Position numbers and translations under genes: made by a program
Source: Zoogloeaceae bacterium
Lineage (GTDB): Bacteria > Pseudomonadota > Gammaproteobacteria > Burkholderiales > Rhodocyclaceae
Direction of reading: 5' to 3'
Length of the DNA: 64,000 bases
Assembly: GCA_024235655.1 (NCBI GenBank)
Contig: JACKLY010000006.1
Span: forward strand, 62,001-126,000
Shown here: positions 1-10,225 of the stretch, one piece after another
Position numbering within the stretch: the stretch's first letter is position 1
How the letters are laid out: the number at the start of each line of letters is the position of its first letter
The notes under the pieces: generated by a model
Database searches by the model: none
The model's input: only the letters and a program-made list of their open reading frames with translations
Told to the model about the DNA's origin: nothing

Positions 1-2007
1 CTGTCGGCCGGCTGGGAGGCCATCAGTGCACCGGCGAACGAGTCTGATGGAGCCGGGGACTGGTCGGAAACGCCGCTGTTCCGCCGGCATATCCCGAGCT
101 GGCCGACAGGAACGGTACACGAAACACTGTTCGGCAGTGATGACGAATACATCTACAGCTACCGCGCATTAAACGATTACCCGGTCATTGTCAGTTACGG
201 CTTGTCCAGGGCGTCGGTGCTCACCCTCTGGCGACAGGTTGTGTGGCGTGATGGCTTGCTGCTCATGGGGGGGTTGTTTGCGCTGGCCGGCATTGCCATC
301 GTGCTGAACCGGAATGAACGCCGCCGTCTGGAAAACGAAGCCAATACGCGTATCGCTGCGACAGCATTCGAGGCTCAGGAAAGCATTATCGTCACCGACG
401 CCAATTCGCGCATTCTCCGGGTCAATCGCGCCTTCACCGAAACAACCGGCTATCAGGCCGACGATGTCGTCGGGAAAACCCCGAAAATGCTTGGCTCGCA
501 GCGACAGGATCAGCGTTTCTTTGCCGAGATGTGGGCGAGCCTGAACACGAAAGGTTCCTGGCAGGGCGATCTGTGGAACCAGCGCAAGAATGGCGAGGAG
601 TATCCGGCCCGGATTTCGATTACGGCAGTCAAGGATGCGAGTGGACATCTGACGCACTACGTTGCCGGCATGGTCGATATCACGCACGAAAAGGCAGCAG
701 CATTTGAAATCGAGCAACTGGCTTTTTTTGATCCGCTGACCAAGTTGCCCAATCGACGTCTGCTGATGGATCGGCTACGGCAGGCGCTGGCTTCCAGCCA
801 GCGACATGAGCGTCACGGTGCCTTGCTTTTCCTCGATCTCGATCACTTTAAAACGCTCAATGACACCCTGGGTCACGATGTCGGCGATGCGCTGCTGGTG
901 CAGGCCGCGCAACGTCTCGGTAGCGTTTTGCGCGATGGCGATACAGTGGCGCGACTGGGGGGGGACGAATTCATCGTGCTCATCGAGAATTTGAGCGAAC
1001 GAACCAAGGAGGCTGCAGAGTTGGTCCATGTGGTTTGCGAGAAAATACTCTCGGCCATGGCCAAGCCGTATACATTGATTGGCAGACAGCACCATAGTGG
1101 CGTCAGCATCGGTGCAACCCTCTTCAGCAATCAGTCGAAGACCATCGATGAATTGATGAAACAGGCGGATCTGGCCATGTATGCGGCCAAAACGGCGGGG
1201 CGGAATACGCTCCGTTTTTTTGACCCCAACATGCAGGCGTCGATCAGCGCACAGGCAGCGCTGGAAGCCGATCTCCGTGTGGCACTCGCTGAAGGGCAAT
1301 TTCTCCTTTATTACCAGAAACAGGTGACACATGGCCTGGAGGTGGTTGGAGCGGAGGTGCTGATCCGCTGGGCACACCCGGTGCGAGGATTGGTGTCACC
1401 GGTGCAGTTCATCCCGCACGCCGAGGAGTCCGGGCTGATTGTTCCGATTGGCGTATGGGTGCTTGAAACGGCGTGCAGGCAGCTCAAATGCTGGGAGGGG
1501 CATGCGCAGTTTGATTCGCTGCGCTTGTCCGTCAATGTCAGTGCTCGCCAGTTTCATCAACCGGCGTTTGTGCAACAGGTGCGTGACGTGCTCGATCGCA
1601 CCGGAGCCAGGCCGGAACGACTCAAGCTGGAACTGACTGAAAGCGCGGTTTTGATCAGTGTCGAAGACACCATTGTGAAAATGAACTCGCTCAAGGCCGA
1701 TGGTGTCCAGTTCTCGATGGATGATTTTGGTACCGGCCAGTCATCACTGTCGTATCTGACACGGCTGCCCCTGGATCAGATCAAGATCGACCAGAGTTTT
1801 GTCCGCAATATCGGTATCCGGCATGAAGATGCCCTGATTGCACAAACCATCATCGGCATGGGCAACAATCTGGGGATGGAGGTCATTGCCGAAGGGGTCG
1901 AGACGGAAGCGCAGCGGGAGTTTCTGGAACGACACGCCTGCCTGCTGTGTCAGGGTTATCTGTTTGGCTACCCGGTGCCGGTCGAGGAATTTGAAAGGCT
2001 GATGTAG
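1..2007 (+). CDS. Membrane GGDEF/EAL cyclic-di-GMP enzyme (5' partial)
   Basis: This is the C-terminal 668 codons of a membrane-bound cyclic-di-GMP enzyme; the frame is open from base 1, so the start lies outside the window. The visible order is the end of a periplasmic sensor domain (about residues 1-75, ending in a YPVIVSYGLS stretch like PDC/dCache sensors), one transmembrane helix (about 84-103), a PAS domain (about 118-232), GGDEF (about 240-410) and EAL (about 425-665). The cyclase motif GGDEF is intact at 958-972, and RDGD five residues before it fits the RxxD inhibitory site. The EAL signature reads EVL, but the other phosphodiesterase residues (NVSARQF, DDFGTG, KIDQSF, AEGVET) are present. 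Both activities are therefore possible and sequence alone does not say which dominates. A TTG at 202 is in frame but lies inside the conserved sensor end, so it is not the likely start. Confidence 0.93.
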   Translation: MSAGWEAISAPANESDGAGDWSETPLFRRHIPSWPTGTVHETLFGSDDEYIYSYRALNDYPVIVSYGLSRASVLTLWRQVVWRDGLLLMGGLFALAGIAIVLNRNERRRLENEANTRIAATAFEAQESIIVTDANSRILRVNRAFTETTGYQADDVVGKTPKMLGSQRQDQRFFAEMWASLNTKGSWQGDLWNQRKNGEEYPARISITAVKDASGHLTHYVAGMVDITHEKAAAFEIEQLAFFDPLTKLPNRRLLMDRLRQALASSQRHERHGALLFLDLDHFKTLNDTLGHDVGDALLVQAAQRLGSVLRDGDTVARLGGDEFIVLIENLSERTKEAAELVHVVCEKILSAMAKPYTLIGRQHHSGVSIGATLFSNQSKTIDELMKQADLAMYAAKTAGRNTLRFFDPNMQASISAQAALEADLRVALAEGQFLLYYQKQVTHGLEVVGAEVLIRWAHPVRGLVSPVQFIPHAEESGLIVPIGVWVLETACRQLKCWEGHAQFDSLRLSVNVSARQFHQPAFVQQVRDVLDRTGARPERLKLELTESAVLISVEDTIVKMNSLKADGVQFSMDDFGTGQSSLSYLTRLPLDQIKIDQSFVRNIGIRHEDALIAQTIIGMGNNLGMEVIAEGVETEAQREFLERHACLLCQGYLFGYPVPVEEFERLM

Positions 2008-2048
2008 GCACCGGTTTTTGCAGCCTGCAATGGCCGGGCATGCTGGCC

Positions 2049-3436
<1,388 letters not shown>

Positions 3437-3440
<4 letters not shown>

Positions 3441-5296
3441 AACTCATCCTTTCGATAGTCAGGCCTGGGCATAGGGGCTTGCGGCGCAACCGGAAGCAGC
3501 ACGGAGAACTCGGCCCCTTGTCCCTGGTTGCGGTTGGCTGCTTCGATGCGGCCGCCCAGGCTTTCGACGATGGTCAGCGAGATGGCCAGTCCGAGTCCGA
3601 GGCCTTCGCCAGCGCTCTTGGTGGTGTAGAAGGGTTCGAACAGATGCGCCAGTGTCGATGCCGGCAGGCCGCTGCCGTTGTCGCGCACGGTGATGCGGAC
3701 ATCTTCTCCTTCGCAGCGGGCATCGATTTCGAGTTGTGGCACGCTGACCGCAGCGGCTGCATCCAGCCCGTTACGCAACAGATTGACCAACACCTGTTCA
3801 AGGCGCACGGCTTCGGCGCGCACCTGCAGGCCGGCGGTGACGCCGGTGGTGTCGATGCCGGCTGCGAGTTCACGGCGACGCGGCTCGATGATCAGCAGGG
3901 CGTTGGCCAGCACGCTGTCCACGGCCACCGCTGTTGGCTGTGCGGGCGCCTTGCGGGCAAAGGACTTGAGCTGGCCGACGATGTGTCCGAGGCGGCCGGC
4001 GAGATGGCTGATCGATGCCAGATTGTCGCGTACTTCCTCAGTCCGGCCGCGATCGAGCAGCGCCATGGCGTTGTCGGAATAGGCGTGCAACGCCGCCAGC
4101 GGCTGGTTCAGTTCATGCGTCATGCCGGCGGACATTTGCCCGAGCACGGCCAGTTTGCCGGCTTGCACTGCGGCATCCTGCGTTTCATGCAGGATGGCTT
4201 TGGTGCGCTCCAGCGCCTCGATCTGCCGAGACAGGTCATCGGTGCGTTCGGCAATGCGCAATTCAAGCTCGGCATGCAGTCGTTTCAGTTCCTCGCGCCG
4301 CCTGCGGCGCAAGCGCTGGATGATTGCCAGCGTCAGCAGGAAGGCACTGGCAAAGGCGGCGGCTGCACCGGCAATGACAGCTTCGTTGCGCTGCGCGGTC
4401 GGGTCGTTCAGCAGTACCAGTTGCCAGCCCAGCGGGCCAACACGATGGGCGTGCCAGATCAGTTCGCGGGCCTTGCCGTCCTCGAGCAGGCGCACGCTGT
4501 CCTTGCCGGCAGCAATGCCATTGCCGGCAAGCAGTGGCGCCGGTTCTCGGCTTCCATACTTGCGCGTTTCAGCCAGTTCGCTGCGGACTGCTGGTGTGAG
4601 TGGCGCCAGCGCATGGTAGCGCCAGGCGGGATTTGAAGTGAGAAAGGCAATGCCGTCGCCGTCAACCAGCAGTGCCATATCACCGCTGTTGATCAGTGCC
4701 TGCTCGAAACCTTCCAGCGCCACCTTGATGGCGATGACGCCGACGATCCTGCCCTGTTGGCGCATTGGTGCAGACAGGAAGTAGCCGGGTTCGCCGGTCG
4801 TGCTGCCGATGGCGTAGAAACGCCCGGTGCCACCATCGATCGCTTCACGGAAATAGGGGCGGAAACCGTAATTCTGGCCGACGAAGCTGCCCGGCTTCTG
4901 CCAGTTGCTGGCTGCCAGCGTATTGCCGTTGATGTCCATCAGGTAGGCAGCGGCAACGCCCGCGGCTTGCTGTGCGGCTTCCAGATAGGTATTGGCAGCT
5001 TGTTGCGTACGTTGATCCGGGTTGGCCAGCACCTGGGTCAGGTCGCGTTCCAGCGCCAGCAGGCCGGGCAGGGATTCATAGCGGGTCAGGCTGGCTTCCA
5101 GTGTCTGCGCATAGAAAGCCAGGCGGTGTGTAGCGGCGTCACGCTCGGTAGCGATGCCGGCATCGAGTGTGCTGCGATAGGCAAGTAATGCAGTGACGGT
5201 GCAGGCGATCAATGCCAGCAGGGCCGCAAGCAGCCCGCGATGGCGGCGCCCACCGCGCAGAGAAAAGAACGTCAGAGATTGGAACGGTGAAGTCAC
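3437..5296 (-). CDS. dctB: DctB-like sensor histidine kinase
   Basis: This inner-membrane histidine kinase (619 aa) resembles DctB, the C4-dicarboxylate sensor family. A first transmembrane helix (about 22-42) and a second (about 308-328) flank a periplasmic sensor of about 265 residues of the PDC/dCache type. A coiled coil (about 330-375) leads to the HisKA domain with H-box GMTHELNQPLAALHAY and the ATPase domain with N-box LVNLLRNGLDA and G-boxes DNGSGLP and GLGLGLAIS. The 4-bp overlap with the downstream response regulator gene identifies its partner. It lies downstream of the TAXI-TRAP genes on the same strand and probably senses that transporter's substrate in the periplasm. The ligand cannot be read from the sequence. 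Confidence 0.92.
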
Positions 5297-5339
5297 GCTG
5301 GCATCCTACGGCAGATCTCGTTAGCCGTCAGCCGGCATA

Positions 5340-5384
5340 CAGCCTCTCCACGTGGCAGGGGTAGCAAGCCGCGTGGAAAGGCTG
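5340..5384 (-). other. Intergenic stem-loop between TRAP permease and kinase genes
   Basis: Arms at 5340-5352 and 5372-5384 form a 13-bp inverted repeat with one mismatch (cagcctctccacg against cgtggaaaggctg) and a 19-nt loop. On the minus strand it lies just after the permease stop codon and before the dctB-like gene. No T-run follows, so it does not look like a standard intrinsic terminator. It could be a processing or mRNA-stability hairpin that lowers expression of the regulator genes relative to the transporter. Confidence 0.5.
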
Positions 5385-5391
5385 TTGTCGA

Positions 5392-7485
5392 TCACGTTGC
5401 GTTGGCCGCGCAAGCTCCTAGCGATTTGCGCGTGCGATAGAAGTGCCAGCCAATGAAAACGACAGCAGCACCGATACCGAGTTCGTCGGTGAGCGGGAGG
5501 GCGACGATCAGCAGGCAGGCGGCACCCGTGGCCCAGATCCGTTCCCACATCCGCAGCGGTGCGCGCAGGTAACCGATGGCGGCAGCACCCCATAGCGCGA
5601 TGGCCAGCAAGGCCTTGCCGACGATCCAGAGCACCGCCAGCACGGAGGGATCACCCTGCAGCATCAGCGCATTGTCGTAGACTGCCATGAAGGGCACGAC
5701 GAAGCCGGCGATGGCAACCTGCACCGCCTTGAGGCCGATCTTCATGGCCGATTCCTTGGCAATCGAGCTGGCGGCAAAGGCGGCCAGCGCCACCGGCGGC
5801 GTCAGGTCGGCCATGATGCCGAAGTAGAAGACAAAGAGATGGCTGACGATCAGCGGCACGCCGAGATCGAGCAGGGCCGGTGCAGCGATCGAGCTGGTGA
5901 TGATGTAGTTGGGGATGGTCGGAATGCCCATGCCAAGGAGGAGGCAGATCAGCATGGTCAACAGCAGCGAAATGAACAGGCTGCTTTCACCGACGCGGAG
6001 GATGACGCTGGCAAAGTTGGAGGCGGCGCCGGTCAGCGTCAGGATGCCGATGATGACGCCGACAATCGCGCAGGCAACGCCGACCGGCAGCGCCTGGCGG
6101 GCGCCATCAACGAGGCTGTCGCGCATGATGCGCAGGGTTTCCCTGCCGCCCTTGATGCCAAGGCAGAGGATGGCCAGCGAGGCGATGACGATCAGCACCG
6201 GATAGACACCCCACTTGACCAGCAGCGAGGCAGCAAGGCCGACAGTCAGCCAGAAGGCGTAGCGGAAGGCGGCTCCCGAAATGCGGGCTGCAACAGCGGT
6301 GCCAAGAATCAGGATGGCGCACAGCGAGAGCCCGACCATGCCGGAGTACATCGGTGTGAAACCGTAGAACAGCATGCCGACCAGGCCCACCAGCGGCAGG
6401 ATCAGATACCACTGCGAACGCATGGCGCGCCAAGGGTTCGGGCACTGGTCCTTGGGCAGGCCGGCGAGGTTCTTGCGCCCGGCTTCCAGATGCACCATCC
6501 AGAAAACAGTGACGTAATAGAGGATGGCCGGAATGAGCGCCGCCTTGACGATCTCGACATAGGGCACGTTCAGGTTTTCGGCCATGATGAAGGCGACGGC
6601 GCCCATCACCGGTGGCATGATCTGGCCACCCATCGAGGCGGTGGCCTCGACGGCGCCGGCAAAGACGCCGGAGTAGCCGAAGCGCTTCATCAGCGGGATG
6701 GTGAATTGCCCGGTCGTCAGGACGTTGGCAACACCGGAGCCGGAAATCGAGCCCATCAGCGCCGACGAGATGACTGCCACCTTGGCCGCGCCCCCCTTGG
6801 CATGGCCGACGAAGCCGAGGGCAATGGAATTGAACAGGTTGATCATGCCGGCATGTTCGAGAAAGGCGCCGAACAGCACGAACAGGAAGATGTAGCTGGC
6901 CGAGACCATGGTTGGAATGCCGAAGATGCCTTCGGCACCGAAACCCAGCTGGTCCACCACCTGCGAAAACTCATAGCCGCGATGCGCCAGGTCGCCGGGC
7001 AGGTATTGCCCGAACAGGCCGTAGAGCAGGAAGAGTGCGCAGATGGTCGGCAGGGCCAGGCCAAGGATGCGCCGCGCTGCTTCAAATACCAGCAGGATCA
7101 TCGCTGTGCCGACCCACAGATCAATCGTGGTCGGCTCGCCAGCGCGCTGGATCAGCTCGACTTCGAAGATCCACTGATAGGTCGATAGCACAAAGGCACC
7201 GGCGGCCAGCAGCCAGTCGCGCAGCGGCACGCGGGTGAGGTTCCTGTCACCGCGGGTAGCCGGGAAGAGGATGAAGGTGAGCGTCAGCAGAAAACCGACA
7301 TGCAGCGCCCGCATGATCAGGCTGGACAGCGGGTGGAAGGCCGCCATCGTCAACTGGTAGAGCGAGAAGCTGAGTGCGGTGGCGGTCAGAACCAGGAGAG
7401 CGCCCCCCCCGAGACGGCGCAGGCTGCCGTGCTCGGAGAATGTCTCCTGCTCGATGTTCGTCTGGGGGAGAGCGTTCGTGGTCAT
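5392..7485 (-). CDS. TRAP transporter fused permease (4TM/12TM)
   Basis: This 697-residue inner-membrane permease fuses the small DctQ-type and large DctM-type subunits of a tripartite ATP-independent periplasmic transporter. The N-terminal ~200 residues contain several hydrophobic helices. The DctM-like core follows with typical stretches such as GSISGSGVANVLTTG, a METASMGGQIMPPVMGA-like segment (here VEATASMGGQIMPPVMGA) and MGIPTIPNYI. Fused permeases of this size normally work with a TAXI-family binding protein, and that gene lies 6 bp upstream. The pair would import an organic acid or amino acid using an ion gradient; the substrate is unknown. The gene is part of one minus-strand operon with the binding protein and, further on, the DctBD-like pair. 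Confidence 0.93.
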   Translation of the reverse strand: MTTNALPQTNIEQETFSEHGSLRRLGGGALLVLTATALSFSLYQLTMAAFHPLSSLIMRALHVGFLLTLTFILFPATRGDRNLTRVPLRDWLLAAGAFVLSTYQWIFEVELIQRAGEPTTIDLWVGTAMILLVFEAARRILGLALPTICALFLLYGLFGQYLPGDLAHRGYEFSQVVDQLGFGAEGIFGIPTMVSASYIFLFVLFGAFLEHAGMINLFNSIALGFVGHAKGGAAKVAVISSALMGSISGSGVANVLTTGQFTIPLMKRFGYSGVFAGAVEATASMGGQIMPPVMGAVAFIMAENLNVPYVEIVKAALIPAILYYVTVFWMVHLEAGRKNLAGLPKDQCPNPWRAMRSQWYLILPLVGLVGMLFYGFTPMYSGMVGLSLCAILILGTAVAARISGAAFRYAFWLTVGLAASLLVKWGVYPVLIVIASLAILCLGIKGGRETLRIMRDSLVDGARQALPVGVACAIVGVIIGILTLTGAASNFASVILRVGESSLFISLLLTMLICLLLGMGIPTIPNYIITSSIAAPALLDLGVPLIVSHLFVFYFGIMADLTPPVALAAFAASSIAKESAMKIGLKAVQVAIAGFVVPFMAVYDNALMLQGDPSVLAVLWIVGKALLAIALWGAAAIGYLRAPLRMWERIWATGAACLLIVALPLTDELGIGAAVVFIGWHFYRTRKSLGACAANAT

Positions 7486-7491
7486 GATGGC

Positions 7492-8436
7492 TTACTTCAA
7501 CAGACCGGCTTCGCGGTAGTACTTCTCGGCGCCCGGATGCAGCGGCACCGGCGAGCCCTTGGCCATGTTTTCCTTCTTGATTGCCTTGGCGGCGGCATGG
7601 GCGGTGCCCATGGCTTCCAGGTTCTCGGTCATCGACTTGGTCATCTTGTAGACCGTTTCCACCGGCACGCCTTCGTGGCTGACCAGGTAGTTCGGAACGA
7701 GCACCGTCTGCACATCAACGGTCTGGCCGTTGTAGGTGTTGGCGGGAATGGTGCCGGTCTGGTAGGCCGCATCGTTGATCCTGGTCACGATATCGACCGG
7801 GATCGGAATGACGACAATGTTCAGCGCTGTCGACAGGTCACGCACGGCGGCGACGCCGAGGCCGGAAGAAAGCAGGGTGGCGTCGAGCTGGCGGTTCTTC
7901 ATCAATTCAACCGATTCGCCGTAGCCAAGGTATTCGACCTTGGCGAAATCCTGATAGCTGAGGCCGGCAGCCTTCATGATGTCGCGGCTGTTGAGTTCGG
8001 TGCCGCTCTTTGGCGCGCCGACGGAGACCCGCTTGCCCTTGAGGTCAGCCAGTGACTTGATGCCGGAATCGGCGGCAGCGAGGAAATGGATGTAGTTCGG
8101 ATAGATCGCAGCAACGGTGCGCAGCTTCTTCAGCGGGGTTTTGAAGCCGACGTCGGCATTGCCTTTCCATGCTTCGGAGAGAGTGTCACCCAGTGTGAAG
8201 GCAATCTCGCCACGGCCGGCCTGCAGCAGGTTGAGGTTTTCAGCCGAGGCCTTGGTTGCCTGTACCGAGGTCTTTGCATCCGGCATGGCCTTGCCGTAGA
8301 TCTGGGTCAGCGAAACGCCGAGCGGGTAATAGACGCCGCTGGTGCCGCCGGTCAGCACGTTGATGAATTCGGCGGCGTGAACCGTCGTTGCGCCAAGCGT
8401 GATGGCGCCAATGGCGATCAGTGAACGTAGTTTCAT
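7492..8436 (-). CDS. TAXI-family TRAP transporter solute-binding protein
   Basis: This periplasmic binding protein (314 aa) has a cleavable signal peptide (about 1-21, ending in VHA-AEF). The mature part shows family features: FINVLTGGTSGVYYPLG near the N-terminus, GRGEIAFTLGDT, and a hydrophobic domain-swap region around GVAAVRDLS. TAXI proteins deliver substrates such as glutamate or other organic acids to fused TRAP permeases, and such a permease gene starts 6 bp downstream. The start has a strong ribosome binding site (GGAGGAG) 6 bp upstream. A -24/-12 promoter lies about 50 bp before the start codon, so this is probably the first gene of a sigma-54-controlled operon. Confidence 0.93.
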   Translation of the reverse strand: MKLRSLIAIGAITLGATTVHAAEFINVLTGGTSGVYYPLGVSLTQIYGKAMPDAKTSVQATKASAENLNLLQAGRGEIAFTLGDTLSEAWKGNADVGFKTPLKKLRTVAAIYPNYIHFLAAADSGIKSLADLKGKRVSVGAPKSGTELNSRDIMKAAGLSYQDFAKVEYLGYGESVELMKNRQLDATLLSSGLGVAAVRDLSTALNIVVIPIPVDIVTRINDAAYQTGTIPANTYNGQTVDVQTVLVPNYLVSHEGVPVETVYKMTKSMTENLEAMGTAHAAAKAIKKENMAKGSPVPLHPGAEKYYREAGLLK

Positions 8437-8487
8437 GGTGTCTCCTCCAAAGATTGGCTAACCGAAATCCGGTTGCTGCAATCCTTA

Positions 8488-8504
8488 TTGCAGGAGGCGT
8501 GCCA
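8488..8504 (-). promoter_or_regulatory. Sigma-54 (-24/-12) promoter of the TAXI-TRAP operon
   Basis: Read on the minus strand the site is TGGCACGCCTCCTGCAA. This matches the RpoN consensus TGGCACG-N4-TTGC at all but one base, with exactly 10 nt between the GG and GC dinucleotides. It lies about 52 bp upstream of the TAXI gene start. The DctD-like sigma-54 activator encoded in the same cluster supports this reading. Confidence 0.82.
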
Positions 8505-8563
8505 TGTTTTTACGTTTTTCTAATGCATTGTTTTTTTGTGGTTCTCTGATTTGTTCAGCGCGA

Positions 8564-8625
8564 GATTCCGGCGGTTGTGTGCGGGAATCCAGAATGCAAC
8601 AGGGGGTACCGTGCGGTTTCCCGCA
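8564..8625. promoter_or_regulatory. Candidate upstream activator sites for the sigma-54 promoter
   Basis: Two inverted repeats lie 60-120 bp upstream of the -24/-12 promoter. One spans 8564-8589 (gattcc...ggaatc) and the other spans 8612-8625 (tgcggtttcccgca). Both share a TGCGGGAA half-site in one orientation or the other. Their position fits enhancer sites for an NtrC-type regulator, with an A/T-rich tract (8505-8540) between them and the promoter. Assigning them to the DctD-like protein is inference. Confidence 0.5.
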
Positions 8626-8658
8626 TCGAAACAGGCCGGGGCGATGCCGGCCTGCACC

Positions 8659-8928
8659 TCAGCCTTGTTGCAGCGGAAATTTCAGCGTGCGTCCTGCCAG
8701 CCAGGTGTCGAAATCATCGCGCGCTATCCATGTTTCCCGGCGGTTGATGTTGCCGGGCAGCTGTTGTCCTTCCCATTGCTCGCTCGCCCAGCGCTTGATG
8801 TTGGCATGCAGCGAGCCATGTTCAATCGCATGTGCCAGCTCAAGTTCGGCTTCGTGTTGCGGGGTGTCCTGCAACAGGCGTGCTGCTTCCTGCAGACTGA
8901 GTGGGCTGTTGTTTTCAGTGGCGTTCAT
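8659..8928 (-). CDS. Small hypothetical protein
   Basis: This is an 89-residue soluble protein that I do not recognise. It is rich in Glu, Leu and Trp, has no signal peptide or membrane segment, and contains a helical N-terminal half (SLQEAARLLQD, EAELELAHAIEHG). It ends in a segment with three tryptophans and a WIARDDFDTWLAG stretch. It is transcribed toward the sigma-54 regulatory region of the TAXI-TRAP operon and stops about 35 bp from the candidate activator sites. Whether it is a genuine gene rests on its length, codon use resembling its neighbours, and the absence of a better frame. Confidence 0.5.
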   Translation of the reverse strand: MNATENNSPLSLQEAARLLQDTPQHEAELELAHAIEHGSLHANIKRWASEQWEGQQLPGNINRRETWIARDDFDTWLAGRTLKFPLQQG

Positions 8929-9293
8929 GTGAGTTTGCCTGTCGATGGTGATGGATTCATTCTAGAACGATGGCGTGTCTGTGCGAAGAGCGGCGCAGCG
9001 CAGCGGCCAATGGATAGCGTGCCGTTCGTGTACGATTCGGGCTGCCTGCTTTTGCGCTTGCAAGAATGAGGAAGGATCAAACCTTGCCGTTTTTGCCGTA
9101 ATGATCATGGACAACAAACTGCCACACATGAATACCCTGCCGGCCACGGCGATTTGCCCAGTTTTTCTCAGTGCGCTTCTCCACGGTGTCAGCGCTACCC
9201 TGCTGGTGGCAAGACTTGGCAGGGTGAAGCCATCGTCATGTGCCATCAATTTCTGAACGGTTTCCCTGCCCGGAAACACAAGGCCATCGCTAC
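8929..9293. other. 365-bp region without a confident gene
   Basis: No convincing gene is visible here. A frame on the plus strand from 9103 to 9256 would encode about 50 residues with one hydrophobic stretch, but nothing supports it. The region contains an inverted repeat at 9197-9225 (accctgc/gcagggt, 15-nt loop) without a T-run. It also contains a TTTTGCCGTAATGATCATGG stretch near 9090 that loosely resembles the repeated element described at 21280 and 22894. It probably holds the promoter of the MEKHLA gene. Confidence 0.4.
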
Positions 9294-9749
9294 ATGAACC
9301 AGAATATGCAGAACGACTACGCGCTGCTCTTGATCCGCAGCTACCGCCAGCTCACCGGGCACGTGCTCCTGCCGCTGGCCAACCCGGCTGAGGCGGCAAC
9401 GGCGCTGTTCAACGCTCCCTTTGTCGTTCTCTCGCACAACACCCTGAGCGACCCGGTCTTTGTCTATGCCAATCGGGCAGCCCAGCAGCGCTTTGCCATG
9501 ACGGAGGATCAGATCATCGGCCTTCCTTCACGCTATTCAGCGGAGCCGCTGGCACGAAGCGAGCGTCAGCGCTTGCTCGACATCGTCGCGCGCCAGGGAT
9601 ACATCGACGACTACTGCGGTGTGCGGATCGACCGCATGGGCAATCGTTTTGAAGTTCGCAATGCGACCGTGCGGAATGTCATCGACGAAGAGGGGAGGCT
9701 GCATGGTCAGGCGGCCACCTTCAGTGAATGGATCGATATCGCCGCATGA
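9294..9749 (+). CDS. MEKHLA-domain (PAS-like) protein
   Basis: This soluble single-domain protein (151 aa) matches the bacterial MEKHLA family, a PAS-related fold also found at the end of plant HD-ZIP III factors. Characteristic stretches are FVVLSHNTLSDPVFVYANRA, IGLPSRYSAEPLARSERQRL and GRLHGQAATFSEW, and the domain covers nearly the whole protein. The ATG at 9294 was chosen because the conserved region begins shortly after it and AAGG lies about 10 bp upstream; an earlier in-frame ATG at 9240 adds an unconserved leader. The ligand and role of stand-alone MEKHLA proteins are not established, and the neighbours give no clear clue. Confidence 0.8.
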   Translation: MNQNMQNDYALLLIRSYRQLTGHVLLPLANPAEAATALFNAPFVVLSHNTLSDPVFVYANRAAQQRFAMTEDQIIGLPSRYSAEPLARSERQRLLDIVARQGYIDDYCGVRIDRMGNRFEVRNATVRNVIDEEGRLHGQAATFSEWIDIAA

Positions 9750-9779
9750 ACCGTCGTTCCTTCTGCGATCAGGCAGGCG

Positions 9780-10157
9780 TTATTCAGCGCTAGCCGCCGC
9801 GTCAAGCACCCGCTCGCATTCGAGCATCAGGGCATTGCCAATTTCCGAAACGTAGTTGGCGTCCAGCGATTCCTGCATTTCATGTGCAGTCAGCAGGCCG
9901 GCTTCACGTGAGAGTGAGGCAGCAATCTGCCGGGCCAGATCGTCGCTCAATGCCGAGAGATGCTTTCTTTCGGCCAACGGCAGACTGCGTTTCGTGCGGT
10001 TCAGCCAGTCAGCGGCCAGGCTGGCGCCCTGTGCCTCGGTCAGCCAGTGATCGTGTTCGTAGAAGCTTGTCAGGCGTTCGGCGACCAGGGCGTAGATCAA
10101 CGCAATCTGAGTGCCGCGAGCCGTTGCAGGAAGGAGGGGCGCGTCTTGCCGGTTCAT
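9780..10157 (-). CDS. Hypothetical protein
   Basis: This is a 125-residue predicted soluble protein that I do not recognise. It appears mostly alpha-helical, with AL/AE-rich stretches such as GTQIALIYALVAERL and LSDDLARQIAASLSREAGL, and no membrane segment or signal peptide. It is convergent with the MEKHLA gene and divergent from the catalase gene, with which it shares the upstream region containing an OxyR-like site. A link to oxidative stress is possible only by position. Confidence 0.55.
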   Translation of the reverse strand: MNRQDAPLLPATARGTQIALIYALVAERLTSFYEHDHWLTEAQGASLAADWLNRTKRSLPLAERKHLSALSDDLARQIAASLSREAGLLTAHEMQESLDANYVSEIGNALMLECERVLDAAASAE

Positions 10158-10225
10158 CTGGGTTTTTCATTCATTGCGGGAGGCTCACCCTAGCACACGT
10201 TCATTGTTGCCGATTCAGGTGCCTA

